Source of the DNA: Halomonas sp. SpR8
GTDB lineage: Bacteria; Pseudomonadota; Gammaproteobacteria; Pseudomonadales; Halomonadaceae
Reading direction: 5' to 3'
DNA: 64,000 nt
Assembly (NCBI RefSeq): GCF_031010195.1
Contig: NZ_JAUAMC010000003.1
Coordinates: 310,001 to 374,000 of the forward strand
Below, piece by piece: positions 56,132 to 64,000 of this stretch (position 1 is its first letter; every line of letters starts with the position of its first letter). Position numbers and translations under genes: made by a program. The notes beneath the pieces are model-generated. The model made no database searches and had not been told where the DNA came from. It saw only the letters and a list, made by a program, of their open reading frames with translations.

Positions 56132-56848
56132 TTAGGGTTTCTTTCGCTCACGGCGTATGATTCTGACCCGCTCTTTGGCTTTTCTCGGGGTAGAGAGCGG
56201 AGCCGTCGACTGATCGTGTGTTTTTGGCGGCACGGTGACCCAAGCAAAGACCGGCAAAGCCAGATGCCAATGGATTGCCGCCAAACGCAGCCCTAGGGTC
56301 ACGCTTATTGATGCAGCAATCGCCAGCATAAGCGGCGCGCTCAGCGCATGCAGCACCACGTAAATGATGCCTCCCGCCATTGCCGCCGTAGCGTACACCT
56401 CTTCACGCAGCACCATAGGCACCCGCTGGGCCAGCACATCACGGACCATCCCGCCGGCCACCCCGGTCATCATGCCCATCAATACCGCTACCGTGCCCGA
56501 GCTACCCAGCAGCAGCGCTTTATGCGTACCAATCACAGTGAACAGCGCGAGCCCAAACGCATCAGCGATAGGCAAGAAGCCCCGCGACAGGCGATGGATA
56601 TAGTGAAACCCCACCAGCGAGACGCTCACAGTGGCCAAAATCACCCACAGATAAGTCGGATCCGTCACCCAAAAGACCGGCCTTACCCCAAGCACTAAAT
56701 CACGCAGTGTGCCTCCACCAATACCGGTCACAGCCGCCAGCACCAGCATGCCAATAGGGTCCATGCGCGACCTGCACGCCAAAATAACGCCCGACAGCGC
56801 GAATACGATGACCCCCGCCATATCCAGCCAATAGACCACGCCCGACAC
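56132..56848 (-). CDS. TRIC/UPF0126-family membrane protein
   Basis: A 238-residue protein of the TRIC-like (UPF0126) family, two tandem copies of a three-helix unit: LDMAGVIVFALSGVILACRSRMDPIGMLVLAAVTGIGGGTLRDLVLG and later FGLALFTVIGTHKAL, MTGVAGGMVRDVL. GIGGGTLRD and GVAGGMVRD are the paired motifs. Some members are glycine or cation channels. The start is a GTG with AAGGAG upstream (MSGVVYWLD); an upstream ATG adds 16 non-family residues. The C-terminal tail is basic. Confidence 0.9.
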   Translation of the reverse strand: MSGVVYWLDMAGVIVFALSGVILACRSRMDPIGMLVLAAVTGIGGGTLRDLVLGVRPVFWVTDPTYLWVILATVSVSLVGFHYIHRLSRGFLPIADAFGLALFTVIGTHKALLLGSSGTVAVLMGMMTGVAGGMVRDVLAQRVPMVLREEVYATAAMAGGIIYVVLHALSAPLMLAIAASISVTLGLRLAAIHWHLALPVFAWVTVPPKTHDQSTAPLSTPRKAKERVRIIRRERKKP

Positions 56849-56999
56849 GCCCTTCTCCTTTATGCTCGCTATTGTTGAAGGCAGGCAGAATAGCACCCTT
56901 TAACCATTTATTGACGTCGACACTTGTTCGCTAAGGGCGATAAATACCTACGAGTAGGTTACGCTGACGTATCGCAATAATAACGGAATGGAAACAGCT

Positions 57000-57494
57000 A
57001 TGGACTGGAATCCAGCTTACAGCTGGCTGGTACTCGCCCTACTATTGAGTTTGGCAGAGTTAACCTCCGGCGCGATGGTACTCCTTGCACTGGGCATTGC
57101 CGCGGCACTCACAGCAGCCGTCACTGCGTTGGGATTAACGCTTCCTTGGCAACTGCTTAGCATGGCGATTTTTACCGGGGTACTGCTGCCACTATGCATT
57201 ATGGTCATTCGTCCGCGCTTCTCCCCTCGGGGCGTTGCTTATGGCACCACAGGTACCGGCGTCGAGAAAGGCAATCACTACACCACGCTGCGGCGTGACT
57301 TCGATGATGCTACGGGCATAAAAGTGAATGGCGATTTCTATCGCATCAGGGTGCTTGAGAACAGCGAAACCGAATTACCCAGCGGGACGTCGGTTGTGTT
57401 TATACGCTTTGAAGGCACCACTGCACTGGTCACGCTATATCAGCCCACCGATATTGACCCTCAAGAAGATAATTCCCCACGCAAGGAGCCCTAA
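57000..57494 (+). CDS. NfeD-family membrane protein
   Basis: A 164-residue NfeD-like protein with two to three membrane helices (LVLALLLSLAELTSGAMVLLALGIAAALTA, MAIFTGVLLPLCIMVI) and a C-terminal OB-fold (about 85-150). An ATG 12 bp upstream is an alternative. NfeD proteins pair with SPFH/stomatin proteins and are thought to help build or control their membrane assemblies. It lies 2 bp before the SPFH gene, the classic pair like E. coli ybbJ-qmcA. Confidence 0.9.
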   Translation: MDWNPAYSWLVLALLLSLAELTSGAMVLLALGIAAALTAAVTALGLTLPWQLLSMAIFTGVLLPLCIMVIRPRFSPRGVAYGTTGTGVEKGNHYTTLRRDFDDATGIKVNGDFYRIRVLENSETELPSGTSVVFIRFEGTTALVTLYQPTDIDPQEDNSPRKEP

Positions 57495-57496
57495 CG

Positions 57497-58549
57497 ATGG
57501 ATTTACCCATTAGCCCCGGTTTATTAATAAGCCTGATTATCGTTTTGATCGCCGTCGTGATCATCTCTAAAGGTTTGATCATTATTCGCCAATCTGAAGT
57601 GATGGTGGTTGAGCGCCTCGGGTCGTTCCACCGCGTTTTAGAAAGCGGTATTAACATTATCATTCCCTTTATTGAGCAGCCCCGAGCGATCACCATGCTG
57701 CGCTATCGCAAAATGGGCGAGGAGTACACCGCTATTACTACCGACGAAACCCGAATTGATCGTCGCGAAACGGTCATGGATTTCCCAGGCCAACCGGTCG
57801 TTACCACCGATAACGTCACCGTGCGTATCAACGGTGCGCTCTACTACCAGATCATTGATCCAAAGCGGGCAGTATACGAAGTGGTGAATATGAGCCAAGC
57901 GGTGGAGGTGTTGGCAAAAACCACGCTGCGCTCTGTGGTCGGTAAAATGGAGCTGGATAAGCTGTTTGAGTCCCGCGCGGAAGTGAATAACGAGATCCAG
58001 GCGGCGATGGAAGAGCCTGCCTCTAAATGGGGGGTCAAAATCTCCCGCGTCGAGGTGCAGGATATCGCCATGCCAGAAGAGGTGGAAACCGCAATGCGCT
58101 TGCAAATGGCCGCCGAGCGTAAGCGCCGCGCCACCGTCACTGAAGCCGAGGGTGAAAAATCAGCGGCGATTGCCATGGCCCAGGGCCAGCGAGAGTCTTC
58201 AATTCTTAATGCCCAAGGTGATAAAGAGTCGGCGATTCTACGCGCTCAAGGTGAGCAGGAGTCGATCAAGCTGGTGCTTAGTGCCATTGGTGATAGCGAA
58301 GAAAATAAGCGCACGGTAGTCGGCTACCTACTTGGTCAGAGTTATATCAAGGTATTACCCACTATGGCGAAGGACGGTGAGCGCGTATTCGTACCATACG
58401 AGTCATCAGCGCTGCTTGGTTCGATGGGTATGTTCCGTGAAATGGCTGGCTCACCGGAAGATGCAGTGAAGAACCATCTGAAAAGCCGTAGCGGCAGTGA
58501 CAATGATTTTCGCAGCGGTATCGTGGGCGGCGCTGCCAGCGGACACTAA
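57497..58549 (+). CDS. SPFH-domain (stomatin/paraslipin, QmcA-like) membrane protein
   Basis: A 350-residue protein: one N-terminal membrane segment (GLLISLIIVLIAVVII), an SPFH/Band-7 domain (about 30-190, VVERLGSFHRVLESGINIIIPFIE, TDNVTVRINGALYYQIIDPKRAVYEV), then a coiled-coil region rich in Ala, Glu and Gln (MRLQMAAERKRRATVTEAEGEKSAAI). It likely forms oligomeric membrane assemblies that affect membrane fluidity or proteases such as FtsH. It is directly downstream of the NfeD gene and followed by a terminator. Confidence 0.93.
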   Translation: MDLPISPGLLISLIIVLIAVVIISKGLIIIRQSEVMVVERLGSFHRVLESGINIIIPFIEQPRAITMLRYRKMGEEYTAITTDETRIDRRETVMDFPGQPVVTTDNVTVRINGALYYQIIDPKRAVYEVVNMSQAVEVLAKTTLRSVVGKMELDKLFESRAEVNNEIQAAMEEPASKWGVKISRVEVQDIAMPEEVETAMRLQMAAERKRRATVTEAEGEKSAAIAMAQGQRESSILNAQGDKESAILRAQGEQESIKLVLSAIGDSEENKRTVVGYLLGQSYIKVLPTMAKDGERVFVPYESSALLGSMGMFREMAGSPEDAVKNHLKSRSGSDNDFRSGIVGGAASGH

Positions 58550-58580
58550 GATTTAATAGCTATGTACTCCGAGCACAATC

Positions 58581-58609
58581 AAACCGAGCCAGTAATGGCT
58601 CGGTTTTTT
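58581..58609 (+). terminator. Terminator after the NfeD-SPFH unit
   Basis: AAACCGAGCC and GGCTCGGTTT pair around AGTAAT and six T follow (partly within the stem). A good rho-independent terminator. Confidence 0.88.
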
Positions 58610-58646
58610 CATATCTATGCTGTATTAAGGCTATGCCCTCTCAACG

Positions 58647-59969
58647 CTAGTCCGTATTGGTCGCCAAAAAGTGGTCGATAAAGACCGCATAATCCTGCTC
58701 TGTACAGTCGGCGTAAGCGACTGCAAGCGTCGAAACCACCTCCACAAACAGCGCTTCGCGCCCTTTTAATCGCTGACAAACAGCCTTGGCAAAGCGTGTT
58801 GAGTTCCCCTGATTCAGCGCCTGAGCGCCGCGAAGGTGTTCTCGAGCGAGAATTTGCCCCCACTGCTGGGCCAGTTTTCGATACGACTTACCACCAGAGA
58901 GTTTATGGGTAGGAAAATCCTTCTTGAACGGCGAGCGCTCACGCACTGAAAACACCTTGCCGTTCATGGTTAGCCAGCCGAGATAGGCGTCTGGGTGCTC
59001 GGCGATAGCGTGGAAAGCAGCGGCATGGCGGATAGCTTCGTTAGGGAATAACTTTCGCCACGCCTGTTGCTGGTTGTTATCCATTAATCGAAACGCTTCC
59101 GGGGGAACCTGCTCTTTGACATCCAGAATGACGTCATCGTGCTCGTGTTCAACACCGCCTTCAATCAATATGTAATAGCGCACCACACCCAAGGAACCGG
59201 TGCCTGCATCCAGGCGTCGTGCCGTATCTTTGACGCGAAAATGGTGGGGATCGCTCTCTTTTATGGCGTGTTGCAGCGTTTGTTGGTAATCCTGCTCAAT
59301 CAGGCGGCGCAGTTGGCTGGCCACATCTGCCGGCAGGTTAGCAAGTTTTCCCGGCCGCTCGGCGAACTGGCGGCCCTTCTGCTCATCAAGCACCGTCCAC
59401 TTTTCGAGCATGCGGGCACGGCTCTGTTTATCCGCCACTTTACTCATAAAGGGCTTTAACGGGCCTTTGGCGCTGTCAAGCGTCACGGCGTGAAGAGGCT
59501 TGCCGTCTACGTGGTCAGCCAGCGTTTCGTAGTAGCCTTTTAGTAACTTTTTAAGCGCCTTATCGATCGCTTTTGGATCCAACTCAGCGTTTTCACGGCT
59601 ATCAAGCACAACGCTGATGGCTAGCCGCCACAGATCATATTGGTAGTCGCCAATTAGCGCATCATCAAAGTCATCCATGCCGTAGCGGACTTGATCGTCA
59701 TGATGACCATAAGCGCCGAAGTTGTAGACGTGAGCATCGCCTTGCAGCCAGGTTTGGGTTTCGGGCCAGCCGCCAAACAGGGCAAAACGCCAATCGTGCC
59801 ATACATCATTCCAATACAGATGATTGCTACCGCGGTAAAAGCGGTAGGGCGATGCCACCATTTTTGCGTACTTGGCTTGTCGGGTGGCCGCTGGCAAGGT
59901 CTTATTCGCCTGATGGGTTGCCTCAACCACCCGCTGAGGACGGTTATGTCCAGTCAATGCATGACTCAT
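58647..59969 (-). CDS. DUF2252-family protein (kinase-like fold?)
   Basis: A 440-residue protein of the DUF2252 family. Key sequence: FYRGSNHLYWNDVW, LQGDAHVYNFGAYG (95-108) and YGMDDFDDALIGDYQYDLWRLAISVVL. The GDxHxxNFG and DFDDA pair resemble the catalytic HxDxxxxN and metal Asp motifs of aminoglycoside-phosphotransferase-like kinases, so a phosphotransferase-type role is possible (inference). Function unknown. Confidence 0.88.
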   Translation of the reverse strand: MSHALTGHNRPQRVVEATHQANKTLPAATRQAKYAKMVASPYRFYRGSNHLYWNDVWHDWRFALFGGWPETQTWLQGDAHVYNFGAYGHHDDQVRYGMDDFDDALIGDYQYDLWRLAISVVLDSRENAELDPKAIDKALKKLLKGYYETLADHVDGKPLHAVTLDSAKGPLKPFMSKVADKQSRARMLEKWTVLDEQKGRQFAERPGKLANLPADVASQLRRLIEQDYQQTLQHAIKESDPHHFRVKDTARRLDAGTGSLGVVRYYILIEGGVEHEHDDVILDVKEQVPPEAFRLMDNNQQQAWRKLFPNEAIRHAAAFHAIAEHPDAYLGWLTMNGKVFSVRERSPFKKDFPTHKLSGGKSYRKLAQQWGQILAREHLRGAQALNQGNSTRFAKAVCQRLKGREALFVEVVSTLAVAYADCTEQDYAVFIDHFLATNTD

Positions 59970-60072
59970 CGAATTACCTTGTTTGATGCAAAAAAGTTGA
60001 TGCAGAAAAACGGTTTGTTATAAAGGTAGTCGATAACCATGAATAGATTAAGTCAGTGGCCGCCCTACACAC

Positions 60073-61554
60073 CTATTGACTCAAACGGGTGAATCCACGG
60101 GGAGCAGCGATGCGAAAGAAGCGCTCCACCACCTCGGCATGGGTAGCCGGTGTCATCAATGAGACCGTCACAAACACCGGCAGATTAAGCATTAGCCCCC
60201 AGAACCCCGCATGAATGCCTAGCGGGTGCGGCCATAGCGTAGTAAACGCCACGGTAATCAAAAAGCCCGCCACGATACCGGCCATCACGCCCAAGCGAGA
60301 AGCCCGCGGCCAAAAGAACATACCGATAAAGGCCGGCAGCACCTGGGAAGCGAACCCTAGCCCCACCAACAGAATCATTACCAAACTGCCGGGTTCGGCA
60401 ATCGCCAGCGGCGCGACCACCAAGAACATAATGGGCAGGATCAACAGCCGGGCGAGTTTGCCGGTCACGCCATCAGAAAGCTTTAGCACTGGCTGAAGCA
60501 CATCTTTGCTGAGCGATAGCGATACCGAATGGATAAACGGCTCGCTTGAAGACATTGAGGCCGCCAGGGTTCCCGCGCCGAGCAATCCAACCAGCACCAC
60601 CGGCAAGTGTTGCATGGCGTATTCGAGTACCACGGTATCGGCCCGGGCTAGCTCAGGCAGCGAGAAAATGCCGATAAAACCAACGACAACCATGGGTAGA
60701 ATGACGACATAATAAGTAGGCAACCAGGTGGCACTGCGGCGAATAGTGCGCGCCGAAGAGGCACTCATCCACTGAGTCCATACCGGCGGCATAAATGAAA
60801 ACATCGAAACGATAATCGAGGTTGTCCAGAAGCTAAAGCTCATATCGCCGCCTGCGCCCGGCAGAGTGAGAAACTCGCTATGCTCGATTTGAATGCGTTC
60901 GAATACTCCGGCAAAACTCAGCCCACCGGTAGCACTGTGAACAGCCCACAGGCCAACCGCCCAGGCCACAATCAGCATTAACACGCCCTGAAATGCATTG
61001 GTTCGGCCAATCGCTCGCTGACCGCTGGCGTAGAGATACACCGCAATACAAGCCAGCACCAGCAAGACGCCTAGCCAAATGGGGATCAAACCACCGCTCA
61101 TTACAAACAAAATATACGCTGAGCCAATGGTTTGCAGTACCGCGTAGGCAATAGAGCCGATTGCCATAACGAGTGCCGCTAGTGCGCCCAGCGCGGGGCT
61201 CTGGTAGCGGTCGGAAATGGCGCTCGCCTGAGTCACATGGCCAAACTGTTCACCAAACTGCCATACTTTGGGGCCGAAGTACCACGCTACCAACGCCAGA
61301 TAAGCCAGGTAGATCGCCACATAAAACACCGCTACCCCTTTGGAGTAAGCCCAGCCCGGCGCGCCCATAAAGGTATAAGCACTCACACTACCGGCGGCAA
61401 TCAGCAGATAGAGCGTTATCGGCCCCATGCTGCGGCCCGCCACTCCCCACTCTTCCAGGCTATTCATGGAGCGCCCTGCCCTGGCGCGTAGGCCAATCAC
61501 CATCGCGATGGCAACATAAGTCAAGGTTATCAGTAGTGGCCAGGGGCTACTCAT
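60073..61554 (-). CDS. Sodium:solute symporter
   Basis: A 493-residue SSS-family transporter with about 13 membrane helices and family motifs TYVAIAMVIGLRARAG, EEWGVAGRSMG, AGSVSAYTFMGAPGWAYSKGV and SMSSSEPFIHSVSLSLSKD. The ATG chosen lies inside the end of the small upstream gene (8-bp overlap, ATGAGTAG). A DUF3311 small protein made just before it is the typical partner of this SSS subgroup. The solute is unknown; the amidase upstream may point to an amide, an amino acid or an organic acid. Confidence 0.92.
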   Translation of the reverse strand: MSSPWPLLITLTYVAIAMVIGLRARAGRSMNSLEEWGVAGRSMGPITLYLLIAAGSVSAYTFMGAPGWAYSKGVAVFYVAIYLAYLALVAWYFGPKVWQFGEQFGHVTQASAISDRYQSPALGALAALVMAIGSIAYAVLQTIGSAYILFVMSGGLIPIWLGVLLVLACIAVYLYASGQRAIGRTNAFQGVLMLIVAWAVGLWAVHSATGGLSFAGVFERIQIEHSEFLTLPGAGGDMSFSFWTTSIIVSMFSFMPPVWTQWMSASSARTIRRSATWLPTYYVVILPMVVVGFIGIFSLPELARADTVVLEYAMQHLPVVLVGLLGAGTLAASMSSSEPFIHSVSLSLSKDVLQPVLKLSDGVTGKLARLLILPIMFLVVAPLAIAEPGSLVMILLVGLGFASQVLPAFIGMFFWPRASRLGVMAGIVAGFLITVAFTTLWPHPLGIHAGFWGLMLNLPVFVTVSLMTPATHAEVVERFFRIAAPRGFTRLSQ

Positions 61555-61774
61555 GGTCGTCTCGCTCCACAATGCGGTTGCCGATCAGCATTACCACTAC
61601 GCAGGCAAAAATCACCAGGTAACTCCACACCACTATCAGCGGCAAGCCCATCACCAATGTGGCCCGGTTCACCCACCCAATCACTGGCCATATACCTGCC
61701 AGCACCAGTGCCACAAACGCGATTAACAGCCCCCAGCCCGCTCGGGAGGTAGGCAGCACAAATAATCGTCCCAT
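61547..61774 (-). CDS. DUF3311-type small membrane protein, symporter partner
   Basis: A 75-residue protein with two membrane helices (GLLIAFVALVLAGIWPVIGWVN and GLPLIVVWSYLVIFACVVVMLIGN) and an acidic end ERDDHE. The pattern matches the small subunits that accompany SSS transporters (compare YjcH with ActP, YhdT with PanF). AGGGGAA lies before the ATG. Its stop overlaps the symporter start by 8 bp, showing translational coupling. Confidence 0.85.
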   Translation of the reverse strand: MGRLFVLPTSRAGWGLLIAFVALVLAGIWPVIGWVNRATLVMGLPLIVVWSYLVIFACVVVMLIGNRIVERDDHE

Positions 61775-61810
61775 GAGTGTTCCCCTTGGTTTCTGAATTC
61801 AAGTTTTAAA

Positions 61811-61887
61811 GATGGTTTTTTATGACGGTTTTTAGTAACCGTTTTTTACGATGGCTTTTTAAAATGTTTTTTAAAACGGCTTTATTT
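61811..61887. repeat. T-rich degenerate tandem repeat after the amidase gene
   Basis: About six units of 12-14 bp of the kind GATGGTTTTTTAT, GACGGTTTTTAGT, AACCGTTTTTTAC, GATGGCTTTTTAAA and shorter ones run from the intergenic region to the amidase stop codon. One part, ACGGTT-TTTAGT-AACCGT plus T-run, would be a terminator on the plus strand, though no plus-strand gene ends here. Confidence 0.7.
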
Positions 61888-63291
61888 AGCACCCACTTTA
61901 TCAGTTGGCAGCGTTGGCCAGCGCATGGGTAGTGCCAAGCGCTCTTCAAGCTGTCGCGCCAGCTTCAGTACAAAATGATCCGCAAAACGTGGGCCAACCA
62001 ACTGCACGCCTATCGGCATATTGCCGCTACTGAACCCAGCATTAAGCGAGATGGCAGGCTGTTCGCCCATATTCCACGGCACGTTATACACAATATGCTC
62101 AAAGGGCTGGCGCGGATCATTGGTCGGCGATGGCCACTCTGCGGGAAAGGCAATATTCGGCGTAGTCGGCGAAATAACGGCGTCTACCTCATCAAATACT
62201 GACGCCGTAGCGCGCCGCATGGCCATGGTTTGTTGAAAACCCTGCACCGCGTCTACGCCACTTAAGCGTGTGCCACCGTCTGCCCAAGCTAAAATGGCGG
62301 GTAGCACCTTTTCACGCTCTTCAGATGAGAGCTTTTGCAGCTCACCCAATTGGCGGGCCTGCCAAAAGCGGTCCAGCCCATCCAACATGTCGCGGGTCAG
62401 CACTGGCGCCAGCGATACTAACGTTGCCCCAGCGGCTTCCAGTTGCTTTGCGGCCTGTTCAACATGGAGACGAATTTCCTCATTCAAAGGTAACCCGCAG
62501 CCCGCTTCTATCATCACACCCACGCGCAAACCCTTAATATCTAGCGCTAGATTCATCCAGTTGATTTCTTTGGGCGGCAGGCGCATCGCGTCGCGGCGAT
62601 CCGTGCGGGCAAGTGTCGTCATCATTAACGCCGCATCCTCTACGCTGCGGGTCATCGGCCCAGCACAGCGACCCACATAATACGGATCGATAGGTATACG
62701 ACCCAGAGTAGGCTTAAAGCCGACGACGCCGCACCACGCGGCGGGCAAACGTACGGAGCCACCGATATCGGTTCCCACATGTAGCGGTCCGAACCCAGCC
62801 GCCGCAGCCGCCCCAGCTCCGGAGCTTGAGCCGCCGGTATTGCAGGCTAAATCCCAGGGGTTACGGGTTAAACCATGAAACGATGAGAGTCCGGACGAGA
62901 GCATGCCAAAATCGGGGCAGGTGGTTTTCGCCAACAGCACCGCATTATCTTCCGCTAAACGCGCGGCGGGTGGTGCGTCTTCAGCGGCAGCTACCTGCTC
63001 GCCAAGGCCTGTTCCCATCGGGATCGGCAACCCTTTGGTGGCAATCAACTCTTTAAGGGTGATCGGCACGCCATCCAAAGCGCCGCTAGGCTGGCCCCTG
63101 GCCCAGCGCTGGGTAGACGCTTCAGCTGCTTTAATGAATGCATCAGACTGATAGGCATAGAGCGCATTGATGTGCGGCTCCCACATGGCAATATGCTCGA
63201 CCAAGGCAGCCGCCACCTCTTTAGGAGAAAACGATTTTAAGCGGTAGCCATCCAGCAGCTGAGTAGCCGTAAGTTGGTGTAGTTCAGGCAT
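61882..63291 (-). CDS. Amidase-signature-family hydrolase
   Basis: A 469-residue amidase-signature enzyme hydrolysing amides or similar C-N bonds. The Ser-cisSer-Lys triad is complete: Lys80 (PITLKELIATKG), cis-Ser155 in GGSSSGAG and nucleophile Ser179 in GTDIGGSVRLPAAWCG, at the usual spacings. No signal peptide. The ATG follows AAGG; a longer frame adds 15 unrelated residues. It lies between a LysR gene and the DUF3311-symporter pair, all on the minus strand, suggesting uptake and breakdown of one compound. Substrate unknown. Confidence 0.93.
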   Translation of the reverse strand: MPELHQLTATQLLDGYRLKSFSPKEVAAALVEHIAMWEPHINALYAYQSDAFIKAAEASTQRWARGQPSGALDGVPITLKELIATKGLPIPMGTGLGEQVAAAEDAPPAARLAEDNAVLLAKTTCPDFGMLSSGLSSFHGLTRNPWDLACNTGGSSSGAGAAAAAGFGPLHVGTDIGGSVRLPAAWCGVVGFKPTLGRIPIDPYYVGRCAGPMTRSVEDAALMMTTLARTDRRDAMRLPPKEINWMNLALDIKGLRVGVMIEAGCGLPLNEEIRLHVEQAAKQLEAAGATLVSLAPVLTRDMLDGLDRFWQARQLGELQKLSSEEREKVLPAILAWADGGTRLSGVDAVQGFQQTMAMRRATASVFDEVDAVISPTTPNIAFPAEWPSPTNDPRQPFEHIVYNVPWNMGEQPAISLNAGFSSGNMPIGVQLVGPRFADHFVLKLARQLEERLALPMRWPTLPTDKVGAK

Positions 63292-63415
63292 CACATTACC
63301 TTTTGCTGTTGTTATCGCTGTCGTTAAGATCAGCATGAACCCATACCGTGTCTTCTGCTATTTCAATAATGACCGCAGCGTGTCCACTTTTTGTGTGCAC
63401 GCTGTTGTTTCAAAA

Positions 63416-63447
63416 TCTGTTAGGTTCAAGGTCTGTTAGGTTCAAGA
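63416..63447. repeat. Two 16-bp direct repeats at the LysR gene end
   Basis: TCTGTTAGGTTCAAGG followed by TCTGTTAGGTTCAAGA and then a shorter TCTTTTAGGA copy, directly after the stop of the LysR gene. A small slippage-type duplication. Confidence 0.75.
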
Positions 63448-63451
63448 TCTT

Positions 63452-64000
63452 TTAGGATGATGGGACTGACAGTGTTTGCAGTGCACTCGCAAGCAACGAA
63501 AGACACGCTTCAGTGGCAAAGCTACGCTGGCGATGGCGATAAACGCACAGATCAATTCTGGCAGCTTCCAGCTCCGAGGGGCATAGAGGAACACTCACCA
63601 GCTCGCCTAATTGGCACTCCCAGGCTACCGCCATCGGTGGCAATACCAGAACGCCCGCGCCGTTAAGGGCAAGTGCTTTTTGAGTTTCCAACGAAGCGGT
63701 CTTGAAGGTAGGGATTAGGGTAACGCCTGCCCGGTGTGCTGCGCGCTCCAGCGCTTGGCGCACACCGTAGGATTCATCAGGTAGGATCAGACGGTGCTCT
63801 GCCAAGGTGTGAAGACTCACCTCACAAGCTGAGGCCAACGGATGATCCGGGGCCATCACGGCATGGTGATGTAACTCCGCGCTGGCAAACGACACGATGT
63901 CATCGTGGCGGGGCATAAAGAACGACAGGCCAATATCTGCATCGCCACGGCGTAGTGCCTCCACCATTTGGCTTGCGCTAACGATCCCAATATCAAAACT
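63452..64000 (-). CDS. LysR-type regulator, C-terminal part (start beyond window)
   Basis: The frame is open to the window end, so the DNA-binding N-terminus is not visible. The 182 visible residues are a LysR effector domain: QMVEALRRGDADIGLSFFMP, HHHAVMAPDHPLAS, LILPDESYGVRQALERAAHRAGV, ETQKALALNGAGVLVLPPMAV. It probably controls the amidase and symporter unit that follows 160 bp downstream on the same strand (inference). Confidence 0.9.
   Translation of the reverse strand, partial: SFDIGIVSASQMVEALRRGDADIGLSFFMPRHDDIVSFASAELHHHAVMAPDHPLASACEVSLHTLAEHRLILPDESYGVRQALERAAHRAGVTLIPTFKTASLETQKALALNGAGVLVLPPMAVAWECQLGELVSVPLCPSELEAARIDLCVYRHRQRSFATEACLSLLASALQTLSVPSS

Noticed and set aside
56348..56698. 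His/Arg-rich plus-strand frame over the TRIC-like gene
   Set aside because: Opposite-frame shadow of a membrane protein; the composition is typical of antisense reading of hydrophobic codons.

Overview
The window looks like ordinary chromosome from a gammaproteobacterium, most likely a member of the Halomonadaceae (Halomonas or a close relative). That assignment is inferred from gene order and protein resemblance and could not be confirmed by a search. Supporting signs are the block lolB-ispE-tRNA-Gln-prs-rplY-pth-ychF, the block miaB-ybeZ-ybeY-corC-lnt, a malate:quinone oxidoreductase, a DUF3581 protein, and many sodium-coupled or osmolyte-type transporters. No insertion sequence, prophage, CRISPR array, rRNA operon or origin was seen.

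Layout. Positions 1-9834 hold housekeeping genes: a TPR protein cut by the window edge, lolB, ispE, tRNA-Gln, prs, rplY, pth, ychF, tRNA-Met, an M18 aminopeptidase (reverse) and the periplasmic protease prc. Positions 9865-14827 look accessory: two adjacent LtrA-family membrane proteins, a small membrane protein and an SDR oxidoreductase on the minus strand, a divergent LysR regulator with a strong dyad between them, and an orphan ArsR repressor. Three identical tRNA-Asn genes follow, then the tRNA-modification, ribosome-maturation and lipoprotein-acylation block miaB-ybeZ-ybeY-corC-lnt (15540-21160).

Positions 21313-39048 are a mosaic of small metabolic and regulatory genes. They include a VOC protein with a LysR regulator, mqo, a DJ-1/PfpI protein, a flavin reductase-like protein, a frameshifted D-2-hydroxyacid dehydrogenase, arfB, a DUF1289 gene ending in a tandem repeat, a proline-racemase-family enzyme coupled to a medium-chain dehydrogenase, a CorA channel, a GGDEF protein, a symporter under a TPP riboswitch, an AhpD-like protein and mmsA behind a perfect 20-bp palindrome.

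The most striking region is 39331-49977. It holds a zinc-ribbon HEXXH metallopeptidase, a stand-alone alpha-E protein, a stand-alone circularly permuted ATP-grasp protein, a giant transglutaminase-DUF2126 protein, an ATP-grasp/alpha-E fusion and a second transglutaminase-like protein. These families are predicted to form an uncharacterised amidoligase and peptide-modification pathway. Both transglutaminase domains keep a Cys-His-Asp triad. The ATP-grasp half of the fusion appears to have lost its lysine/glycine nucleotide-binding segment, while the stand-alone paralogue keeps it, which suggests a division of labour between catalytic and non-catalytic copies.

The remainder (50039-64000) holds a small unknown protein, an NhaP2-type antiporter, a DUF3581 protein, a large AsmA-like protein, a TRIC/UPF0126 channel, an NfeD-SPFH pair, a DUF2252 protein, and a minus-strand unit of a LysR regulator (cut by the window end), an amidase, a DUF3311 small subunit and a sodium:solute symporter.
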